Below, piece after piece: positions 57,230 through 64,000 of a DNA stretch of 64,000 nt. Each line of letters opens with the position of its first letter. Position 1 is the stretch's first letter. Under the pieces are notes generated by a model that was not told the origin of the DNA, did no database searches, and saw nothing but the letters and a program-made list of their open reading frames with translations. A program made the position numbers and the translations under genes. This stretch comes from Draconibacterium sp. (lineage in GTDB: Bacteria > Bacteroidota > Bacteroidia > Bacteroidales > Prolixibacteraceae), in the NCBI GenBank assembly GCA_016705335.1, contig JADIYN010000020.1, positions 1 through 64,000 on the forward strand, in the 5' to 3' direction.

Positions 57230-58967
57230 TTACCTGTTTATTAACTTTAAAAATTTGTTTATCCTAATTTTTATTTTGCTCCTCACCCATGAATCCCGCA
57301 ATTGCACGGTAAGATTGAAAACAGGTTTTTCTTTTGTAGAATCCAGATCGAGGTTAAAATATCCCAACCTTTCAAATTGAAAATGATCTAGCGGTTTGCC
57401 ATTTTTCACAAATGGTTCGATATAACAGTCAGTTAATATTTTCAATGAATCAGGATTCATAAATTCCTTGAAATCAACATCCTTGTGCCCATCCGGATTT
57501 TCATCTCTAAACAAACGGTCATACATGCGAACTTCTGATTTTATAGCATGTTTGGCAGAAACCCAATGCAAAGTGGATTTAACTTTGCGACCGTCAGGCG
57601 AATTACCTCCTTTTGAGGCAGGATCATAAGTGCAAAGCAACTCAGTTACCGTTCCATTTTCATCTTTAATAACTTCATTGCAAGTAATAAATACGCATAC
57701 CGCAACCTTACTTCGGTTCCGGGTGATAAACGGAAAAACTTTTTAGGCGGATTTTCCATAAAATCTTCCCGTTCAATATATAATTCATTTGAAAATGGCA
57801 CTTTTCGCAATCCCATTCCTTCATCTTCCGGGTTATTTACTGCATCAAGTTCTTCAAAACCGTTTTCAGGATAGTTTGTGATTGTTACTTTTAAAGGGTT
57901 CAAAACACCCATAACACGCTGCGCGGTTTTGTTTAAATGTTCGCGTACACTGTATTCAAGCAACGAAACATCTATCATCCCGTCAACTTTTGTTACACCA
58001 ATCCTGTCAGAAAAATTACGGATTGACTCAGGCGTGTAACCTCTTCTGCGCAAGCCCGAAATGGTTGGCATCCGTGGATCGTCCCACCCGCTTACGTGTT
58101 TGTCTTTTACCAATTCAAGTAATTTCCGTTTACTCATTACAGTGTATGTGAGGTTCAAACGTGCAAATTCTATTTGACGCGGGCGGTAATCAGTTTCCTG
58201 CAACTGGTCAACAAACCAGTTATATAATGGGCGGTGAACTTCGAATTCGAGGGTACAGATTGAATGCGTAATTCCTTCCCAGAAATCGCACTGACCGTGC
58301 GCAAAATCGTACATCGGGTAAACACACCATTTATCGCCTGTACGATGGTGATGTGCCTTCATAATGCGATAAATAATTGGGTCTCGCATGTGCATATTTG
58401 GCGAGTTCATATCAATTTTTGCCCTTAGTACACAAGCTCCTTCGTCAAACCCTCCATTTGTCATCCTGTTGAATAATTCAATATTTTCATTAACAGAACG
58501 GTTTCTGAACGGACTTTCAGTGCCAGGTCGGGTAGGTGTACCTTTTGATTGCTGATAGTTTCTGCATCCTGATCGTCAACATATGCTTTGCCGTCTTTAA
58601 TGAGTTGAACAGCAAATTCGTGCAACTTCACAAAATAGTCAGAGGCATAATATAAACGGTCAGCCCAATCGAAGCCCAGCCAATGAACATCTTCCATTAT
58701 CGAATCAACATATTCGGTTTCTTCTTTCGAAGGATTTGTATCGTCGAAACGTAAATTACATTTTCCATTGAATTTTTCAGCAATCCCAAAATTCAGGCAA
58801 ATTGATTTTGCATGACCAATGTGCAAATAACCATTGGGTTCAGGGGGGAATCGTGTGTGCACACGTTTATTGTTTTTCCAAAGGTTAAGGTCGTCTGAAA
58901 TTTGAGAATGTATAAAATTTACTTTTTTCTGAACGTCAAGACTTTCTGGTGTATTATTATCTGGCAT
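57230..58967 (-). CDS. glnS: Glutaminyl-tRNA synthetase (two frameshifts)
   Basis: Class I synthetase charging tRNA-Gln. HIGH occurs in PPEPNGYLHIGHAKSICLNFG and the KMSKS equivalent in YTVMSKRKLLELV. TNPSKEETEYVDSI and DFAHGQCDFWEGITHSICTLEF are GlnRS landmarks, and the C-terminal anticodon-binding beta barrels follow (PASKGGNSPDGRKVKSTLHWVSA, FERLGYFNLD). The frame breaks near 58537 (A run one short, NQKGTPTRPG after repair) and near 57680 (YLITCNEV after repair). With both repaired it has about 579 residues. Since the gene is essential, these breaks are best explained as sequence errors. It is divergent from folB. Confidence 0.95.
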
Positions 58968-59087
58968 TGTCTGAAATTTTTATCTGCTTTAATCGACCGC
59001 AAAATTAAAAAATGATTTGTTAGAACGTTTAAACGCAGCTTGTTTTATCGCATTATCTCACTTATTTTTAAATTCGCCAAAAAAACA

Positions 59088-59438
59088 ATGGTAATTATTG
59101 AAATCGAAGGAATGAAATTTTATGCTTTTCACGGGCATTTTGAATCAGAGCAAATTGTTGGGAATGAATTCAGCATTGATTTAAAGATAGAAAACTACAA
59201 CAACAAAGCGGCAATTTCTGATAATTTGGATGATACAATAAATTACCAAACTGCATATGAAATTGTAAAGCATGAAATGACCCAACCTTCGAAATTGCTT
59301 GAAAATGTTGCAAACAGGGTTTTAGATAGTTTGTATGAAAAATTCGCAACAATAAAAAAAGCAACCATTAAAATCTCAAAAATGAATCCGCCAATGGGCG
59401 GCGAAATTGAAAAGGTCAGCATTACTTTGTCGAGATAA
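59088..59438 (+). CDS. folB: Dihydroneopterin aldolase
   Basis: 116 residues, the normal size. Catalyses retro-aldol cleavage of dihydroneopterin in folate synthesis, cytosolic. It begins VIIEIEGMKFYAFHGHFESEQIVGNEFSIDL, the conserved strand with the His-Gly pair. NYQTAYEIVKHEMTQPSKLLENVANRVL carries the substrate-binding Glu, and the ATIKISKMNPPMGGEIEKV ending with the active-site Lys is typical. The ATG at 59088 is chosen because it begins the first strand; the frame is open upstream but has no domain there. It shares the folate pathway with folE at 48.8 kb but is not adjacent to it. Confidence 0.92.
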   Translation: MVIIEIEGMKFYAFHGHFESEQIVGNEFSIDLKIENYNNKAAISDNLDDTINYQTAYEIVKHEMTQPSKLLENVANRVLDSLYEKFATIKKATIKISKMNPPMGGEIEKVSITLSR

Positions 59439-59795
59439 TATGTTGTATAATATATAAATTCATCATAAAAACCTGATTATCCTCAAATATTACAGGCAAT
59501 AAATCAGTAATTTTGGCAAAATAATTTACAACCATTAAATCATGTTTTTATCAGAAAATATATTGAACGAAGGAAGGACATCCGTTAACAATTCAAAAGT
59601 TATTACCCGGAGGCATTCAGAAGGGAAAAACCCAAAATCGGTATTATTGGAAACCAGGTTGTCAGCACTCAAATCGACAAAATCAAGGGCTTGTGTAAAT
59701 TCCAACTGGCAGAAACTACGCGGATAACTTCTTTTCACAATAACTTCTTGTTTGAATTGCAAAATTTCTTAGATTTGCAGACCAAAATAAAAAAT
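59439..59795 (+). other. Gap between folB and tRNA-Cys with a possible small ORF
   Basis: Contains TAATTTTG at 59508-59515 and a 61-codon frame at 59542-59727 (MFLSENILNEGRTSVNNSK...). That frame has no recognisable domain and could be chance. An equally long frame lies on the opposite strand, so neither is supported. The only clear element is the tRNA promoter at the end. Confidence 0.35.
59748..59777 (+). promoter_or_regulatory. Promoter of tRNA-Cys
   Basis: TTG at 59748-59750, 19-bp spacer, TAGATTTG at 59770-59777. The predicted start is about 10 bp before the tRNA. Confidence 0.55.
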
Positions 59796-59866
59796 GGTCT
59801 CTTGGCCGAGTGGTTAGGCAGCGGTCTGCAAAACCGTGTACGGCGGTTCGAATCCGCCAGAGACCT
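59796..59866 (+). tRNA. tRNA-Cys (anticodon GCA)
   Basis: The acceptor stem ggtctct / agagacc, D arm, anticodon stem gcggt / accgt with 7-base loop ctgcaaa (GCA at 59828-59830), a short variable loop and the T arm ggcgg ttcgaat ccgcc form a full cloverleaf. The discriminator base is T (U73), as required for tRNA-Cys. CCA is not encoded. Confidence 0.95.
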
Positions 59867-59880
59867 CACAAAAATTACAA

Positions 59881-59920
59881 AACCGATTGAATCAATTTAA
59901 TATTCGATCGGTTTTTTTTG
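59881..59920 (+). terminator. Terminator after tRNA-Cys
   Basis: The stem aaccgat / atcggtt, extended by gaat / attc with one mismatch, is followed by a run of T. Confidence 0.8.
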
Positions 59921-60078
59921 AAATAAATTTTGTTGAAAAACACAATTTCAGAATCAGAATTTTAACTTTTCAGATTTTGGATAAATAATGACTTTCTTTT
60001 ATAATTTTCAAGGGATTATTTTCAAAGGTTTTTTTATTCGTAAGAGAAAAAGAATCACCTTTTTGTGATATTTACAAT

Positions 60079-60822
60079 ATGAAAATTTTACGAATTATTT
60101 TTCAGTTTCCACTTGCATTTATCAGGTTGATATTTATTGTTTTTATGTCAGCTTATGTTGTTGCAGTTGGTTGGATTTGGATGAAAATTTTCGGTTTTAG
60201 TAAACGCTTGCAAAAGTGGGTGATGCAAACCTGGGGGAAAAGTATCCTCTTCTTTTGTGGAATCAGGATTGAAAGGAATGATTTGCCGGCTATTAAAAAT
60301 TTTATTTTAATGCCCAATCACCGAAGTTATATCGACATTTTTATTGTAGCTGCTTTAACCCCGGCCGCGATGGTTAGCAAAGCAGAAATAAAGAACTGGC
60401 CTTTGGGAAAATTGGGTATAAAAGTTACAAATTCAATATTTGTTGATCGATCGGAATTAAAGTTTGATTAAAAACAATGAACAAAATAAAGGAATCGGTA
60501 AATAGAGGATACCGGTTATGTTATTCCCTGAAGGCGGAACTTATAACGGGCCACTGACAAAACCATTTAAAAACGGAGTTTCAAATTGCGGCAGATGCCA
60601 AAATACCTGTAATTCCAATGGCAATTAATTATAAAGATATTGAAGATGCCTGGGTTGGGGAAGAAAGTTTTGTCACATTTTTTTCAGGCAAATGGGAAAA
60701 CCTGTAACTAAGGTTTTGTAAAATATGGAACCCCGGTTTTTGGGTCCGATTACAAACAAATTCAAAATGATACAAAGGAGCAAATCGATTCGATGCTATC
60801 TGAAATTATCCGTTCAAATTAA
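60079..60822 (+). CDS. plsC: 1-acyl-sn-glycerol-3-phosphate acyltransferase (several frameshifts)
   Basis: Adds the second acyl chain to lysophosphatidic acid at the inner membrane. It starts MKILRIIFQFPLAFIRLIF, a membrane-associated helix. The catalytic HX4D motif is in LMPNHRSYIDIFIVAA, followed by MVSKAEIKNWPLGKLG and SIFVDRSE. After a frame break near 60468 the second conserved motif reads LFPEGGTYNGPL, then KIPVIPMAINYKDIEDAWVGEESF and KYGTPV, to the stop at 60820-60822. At least four single-base problems lie between 60460 and 60730. Length after repair is about 248 residues, normal for the family. Its 3' end overlaps the convergent permease by 4 bp. Confidence 0.82.
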
Positions 60823-62111
60823 AATTTATTTTTCTTCCATTTAAACCAATAATAGACAGGTATCCCTGAAAGCGCCGTTAATATTGCAATGGATGATTCA
60901 AGTGGTCGTTCAAGAAAAGACAATATTAAAATAATGATTCCGGTAAATATGAAAATAACATGTACAATAGGAAAACCTGGCATTTTTAAAGCAGTTTTTT
61001 TATTTCGCCTAATTTTAAAAACTCCAAAAACTGCCAGAATTGGAAAAATACCTAATGAAAATCCCATGTAAACAAGAATTTGTTCAAAAGTCCCAGACAA
61101 AACAAGTACAATCGCAATCGAACTTTGCAGTAAAATAGCGCCAACCGGCACTTTGTACCTGGGATGAACTTTTGGCGGCAAATGCAAAAAAATATCCTTC
61201 TTTTGTCATTGAATAATAAACACGTGGCCCTAAAATAATAAATGCGCTTAATGAAGAAATCAGGGCAAAAGAGATTAGTATTGATATTACAGATTCTGCC
61301 TTGGGCCCAAATGCCTTTCCGGCTGCAAGTCCTGCAATTTCTGTAACACCAGTCATTTCGGCAGGAGGAATAGCATACACAAAGAACATATTAAATAAAA
61401 ATATAGAACCATAACAATCCCTGTTGATATCAATAAGGATTTTGGAATAACTTTTTGAGGTGATTTTATTTCGGAACCGATATAAGTAGCAGAATTCCAA
61501 CCACTGTAAGCAAACATTACAAACATTAACGACAGTCCAATTGATTTCCATCCGGAAAATGTAAACTGAAATTGACTTTCGGTATGAAAATTCTGGAAAC
61601 TGCCATTTCCAAATGTAAATCCGGCTAAAATTACTCCAGCAATTAATGCCACTTTTAATAATGTCAATACATTTTGAACCCGCGTACCAAAAACTATTCC
61701 TCTCGAATGGATCAATGTAAATATGAGTATTATGAATATTGAAAATAGTTTTTTAAAAAGATCAAAAGACAAATATTCTGTATTTATCAAAAAGTTTTGC
61801 AACGAGGGGATTGCCATTGTAAAATACTCAGAAAAACCAATTGCAGAAGCTGCAATTGGTGCAGAAAAACCTACTATTAACGATAACCAGCCGCTTAAAA
61901 ATCCGAGCAGCGGATTAAAAAGTTTTGTTATAAAAATATACTCACCTCCGGCTTCCGGGAAATTTGCACCTAACTCACCAAAAGCAATTGCTCCACAAAA
62001 TGCAATAATCCCTCCTGCAAACCAAAGCGATAGCATCATAAAAGGATTACCAACAAACCCCATAATAAAACCTGAAGTCGTGAAAATACCAGTCCCAATG
62101 ATATTTGCCAC
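60819..62111 (-). CDS. APC-superfamily amino-acid permease (several frameshifts, start unresolved)
   Basis: Twelve-helix amino-acid/polyamine transporter. The first part reads MANIIGTGIFTTSGFIMGFVGNPFMML, the helix 1 signature, then GELGANFPEAGGEYIFITKLFNPLLGFLSGW and FAYSGWNSATYIGSEIKSPQKVIPKSL. A frame break near 61390 leads into EMTGVTEIAGLAAGKAFG and FALISSLSAFIILGPRVYYSMTKEGYFF. Another near 61180 leads into HPRYKVPVGAILLQSSIAIVLVL and the end at 60819. The true N-terminus lies a few codons upstream of 62111 (KLGLFP... in another frame), but no clean ATG is visible. Substrate unknown. Reading of the breaks rests on homology only. Confidence 0.78.
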
Positions 62112-62221
62112 TACAATGTTTGTTCAGGGAATAGTCCCAGTTTCCTGGACAATTTGATTTTGGATTATTCAAGATAACTTCATTTATTACTTCAAAACCA
62201 GTTTAGAGGATACCCGATTTA

Positions 62222-62866
62222 TTATTTGTCCCTCAATTTATAGCTAATCGAAATGCCCGAACGGCTTGTTTTATCTATAGTTGTTTGGTAATTTTTTAGA
62301 CTTTCAATATAATCTAAAAACTCGGTTATACCTGATGCTTTCATTGCAATGTTGTGCGCAGTAAAACAACCACCAATCACAAGTTTTGGATCCATTGCGA
62401 TAAAATAGTTTTTGTACCAATATTTATCTGCATCACTAAAAACAAAATCATATTTTCCGGGTAAATTAGGAACAAGATCATGAGCATCAGCCAAACGTGC
62501 GTCTATAAATTTATCAACACCAGCTTTTTTAAAATTCGATTTAGCTTGCAGGTAGCGTCTTTTGTCGATCTCAATAGTAATTAATTTTCCACCTGTTTTG
62601 CTTAAAGCCCAGGCAATCCAAATTGCTGAGTGGCCTGTGGAAGTTCCAATTTCAACAGAGTTTTTAAAATTATTTTCAACTATTATATCATATAATATTT
62701 TACCATCATTGATGGGAATATTCATATCTCCCCAGTTTTCAGCATTATCTTTTAAAAATGCTTTTACTTTTTTGTCAAGTTCATTTTCAACTGCAGGATA
62801 TTGCGCCAAGCCTTGCGAAAAACTGCAAAGCACCGCTATAATTATGAATAAATACCTGTTTGCCAT
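62222..62866 (-). CDS. Class I SAM-dependent O-methyltransferase with signal peptide
   Basis: 214 residues. The first 21 (RYLFIIIAVLCSFSQGLAQ) form a textbook signal peptide. The rest is an O-methyltransferase/catechol-type Rossmann domain: NSVEIGTSTGHSAIWIAWAL (SAM-binding motif I), LITIEIDKRRYLQAKSNFKKAG (acidic residue for the ribose), FIDARLADAHDLVPNL, YDFVFSDADKYWYKNYF (the metal-binding Asp region) and GGCFTAHN. An exported enzyme needing SAM is puzzling because SAM is cytosolic. Either the leader is not cleaved and the domain stays inside, or it works in an unexpected place. Start ATG 62864-62866 is the only plausible one. Confidence 0.82.
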   Translation of the reverse strand: MANRYLFIIIAVLCSFSQGLAQYPAVENELDKKVKAFLKDNAENWGDMNIPINDGKILYDIIVENNFKNSVEIGTSTGHSAIWIAWALSKTGGKLITIEIDKRRYLQAKSNFKKAGVDKFIDARLADAHDLVPNLPGKYDFVFSDADKYWYKNYFIAMDPKLVIGGCFTAHNIAMKASGITEFLDYIESLKNYQTTIDKTSRSGISISYKLRDK

Positions 62867-63102
62867 ATTATTTTAACAAGAATAAAGTCTTAAAGTTAAA
62901 AATAAATTCAATGAAATAAATACTGAGTTACTATAGTAAGTTTTTCTGTGTACTTTTTGAAATCACAATAACTTGTTCATAACGAATAAGTTTTGTGTAA
63001 TTTGATTAGGTTGGTACTTGTTTTACAACAGGAATACAGAAGTTAAACCACCTGGTCGAATAAAATAATTAGTTAAAAAGTGTAAATTTTCTTTGTGTAT
63101 AA

Positions 63103-63131
63103 TTTGTTATTTAAAAAATGGATTACCTTTG
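63103..63131 (+). promoter_or_regulatory. Promoter without a following gene (drives candidate sRNA)
   Basis: TTTG at 63103-63106, 17-bp spacer, TACCTTTG at 63124-63131: one of the best consensus promoters in the window. No coding frame follows for about 400 bp. Confidence 0.55.
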
Positions 63132-63137
63132 TAAGGC

Positions 63138-63230
63138 ATTTGGGATTCATCCCATATTGTGTGTTTGGGGGTTAACATTTAAGGAGGAGGCTATTGAGCT
63201 TCCTCCTTTCCGTTATAGCCTTTGTTCATC
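63138..63230 (+). ncRNA. Candidate small RNA with two hairpins
   Basis: Behind the consensus promoter lie two hairpins: tggga ttca tccca (63141-63154) and a 12-pair stem aaggaggaggct / agcttcctcctt with loop attg (63181-63208, one G-T pair). There is no open frame and no good T run at the end. It does not match any RNA family I can recognise. The arms contain Shine-Dalgarno-like and anti-Shine-Dalgarno-like sequence. Confidence 0.35.
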
Positions 63231-63313
63231 ACGAAAAAATTCATTAAATATTTTCTAAAAGTTTTGATAGTCAGGAATTACCGGGGTTTGAAATTGAAAT
63301 TGTTTTTGAAAAG

Positions 63314-63386
63314 AGCCACTCATGGGATTCGAACCCACGACCTGCTCATTACGAATGAGCTGCTCTACCAGCTGAGCTAAAGTGGC
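63314..63386 (-). tRNA. tRNA-Thr (anticodon CGT)
   Basis: On the minus strand gccactt...gagtggc closes the acceptor stem. The D arm is gctcagctggtagagc, and the anticodon stem gctca / tgagc has loop ttcgtaa (CGT). The T arm is gtggg ttcgaat cccat. CCA is not encoded. Confidence 0.95.
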
Positions 63387-63533
63387 TTTTATTGAATTAA
63401 TACAGATCTGTCAATTTGTTATTTAAAACAAGACCTGAATTAAATAACAGGTCTAAATATATCAATATATTGAATACATAAAACCTACTTAAATATTATA
63501 TCACAAGTTTTTATATTTTTGCACAAATTAAAA

Positions 63534-63982
63534 ATGACAGACATGAAAGAAGCAGAAATCCATACCTCAAAAGGAGTAATGAAAGTGAAATTTTATGAGG
63601 AGGATGCGCCAAAAAATGTGGCTAATTTTATTAAGCTTGCCAAATCGGGTTTTTACGATGGTTTAACATTCCACAGGGTTATTCCTAACTTTGTAATACA
63701 AGGTGGATGTCCGGACGGAACTGGTGCAGGCGGTCCGGGTTACACCGTGGACTGTGAACTTGATGGGAAGAATCAATATCATGAACGAGGTGTGCTTTCA
63801 ATGGCACATGCCGGAAGAAACACAAATGGTTCGCAATTTTTTATTTGTCACAATCGCCAGGGAACCCAGCATTTAGACAGGCATCATACCTGTTTTGGTA
63901 AAGTTTATGAAGGGCTTGATGTTATTAGATAAAATTAGGCAAGGATGATGAAATTGAAAAAATTGTAATTGTTGAAGTATAA
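63534..63982 (+). CDS. Cyclophilin-type peptidyl-prolyl cis-trans isomerase (one frameshift near 63929)
   Basis: Catalyses proline isomerisation; no signal peptide, so cytosolic. The protein reads KEAEIHTSKGVMKVKFYEED, NFIKLAKSGFYDGLTFHRVIPNFVIQGGCPDGTGAGGPG (active-site Arg, Phe and Gln), then GVLSMAHAGRNTNGSQFFI and HHTCFGKVYEGLDVI. The written frame stops at 63932. Adding one base near 63929 gives SIKLGKDDEIEKIVIVEV, a usual family end, with a stop at 63980-63982 and about 149 residues. Starts at 63519, 63534 and 63543 are all possible; the shorter ones fit better because family members begin close to the first strand. Confidence 0.88.
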
Positions 63983-64000
63983 TTGATTATGCAATTTATT

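Noticed and set aside
59542..59727. 61-codon frame between folB and tRNA-Cys
   Set aside because: No domain, an equally long frame exists on the opposite strand, and the region fits a promoter-containing gap.

Overview
The window is about 64 kb of an AT-rich Bacteroidota chromosome. The evidence is a type IX secretion (T9SS) sorting tail, BACON domains, promoters of the TTTG / TAnnTTTG type, mostly absent Shine-Dalgarno sequences, many secreted carbohydrate-active proteins and LytTR/LuxR two-component pairs. A free-living polysaccharide degrader of the Marinilabiliales/Prolixibacteraceae kind is likely, but that placement is inference. A striking feature is the number of single-base indels, many of them in homopolymer runs and many in genes that should be intact (glnS, xylA, araA, plsC, a cyclophilin). 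Most broken frames are therefore probably sequence errors rather than pseudogenes. Where I could follow the protein through the shift I give the full span and say where the shift lies.

Layout. 1-12.8 kb: the tail of a secreted metallophosphoesterase ending in a dockerin-like segment, then a giant modular secreted protein (about 3,800 aa if intact). It has a signal peptide, two cohesin-like domains, five copies of an unnamed beta-rich module, many InlB-type repeats, a metallophosphoesterase, four almost identical 726-bp BACON+jelly-roll units and a T9SS tail. 13.2-14.9 kb: tandem superoxide dismutases, one Mn-like and one Fe-like, and a tiny winged-helix protein. 14.9-22.2 kb (minus): a D-xylose locus with a GntR-type regulator, xylulokinase, xylose isomerase, a sugar/H+ symporter and a secreted GH43 xylosidase. 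An identical 12-bp direct-repeat motif lies before the regulator and before xylB. 22.4-31.7 kb: proline dehydrogenase, an OmpH-like chaperone, a GT2 glycosyltransferase with a DUF3472 protein, L-arabinose isomerase, a PLP decarboxylase, acylphosphatase and small secreted or membrane proteins.

31.8-36.9 kb: an ABC-2 exporter, ApbE flavin transferase, a Gfo/Idh/MocA oxidoreductase and a DUF4185 protein. 37-45.9 kb: a TPR-histidine kinase/LuxR pair facing a run of five secreted proteins (an OmpA-type protein, a DUF3108-like protein, a coiled-coil protein, a TPR protein with a Cys-rich insert, and an unknown). This is the best candidate for an undescribed system. 46.6-53.1 kb: a SIMPL protein, a glycoside-hydrolase-like lipoprotein, GTP cyclohydrolase I and a large BNR-propeller protein. 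53.3-56.9 kb: an envelope-sensing cluster (DUF5668, LiaF-like, LytS-type kinase, LytTR regulator) running into a CrtW-like membrane hydroxylase/ketolase. 57.2-64 kb: glnS, folB, tRNA-Cys, plsC, an APC permease, a signal-peptide-bearing methyltransferase, a candidate small RNA, tRNA-Thr and a cyclophilin.

How the parts work together: the secreted GH43 enzyme would release xylose from xylo-oligosaccharides. The symporter imports it, XylA and XylB convert it to xylulose 5-phosphate, and the GntR protein probably gates expression. AraA does the equivalent first step for arabinose, but its kinase and epimerase are not in the window.
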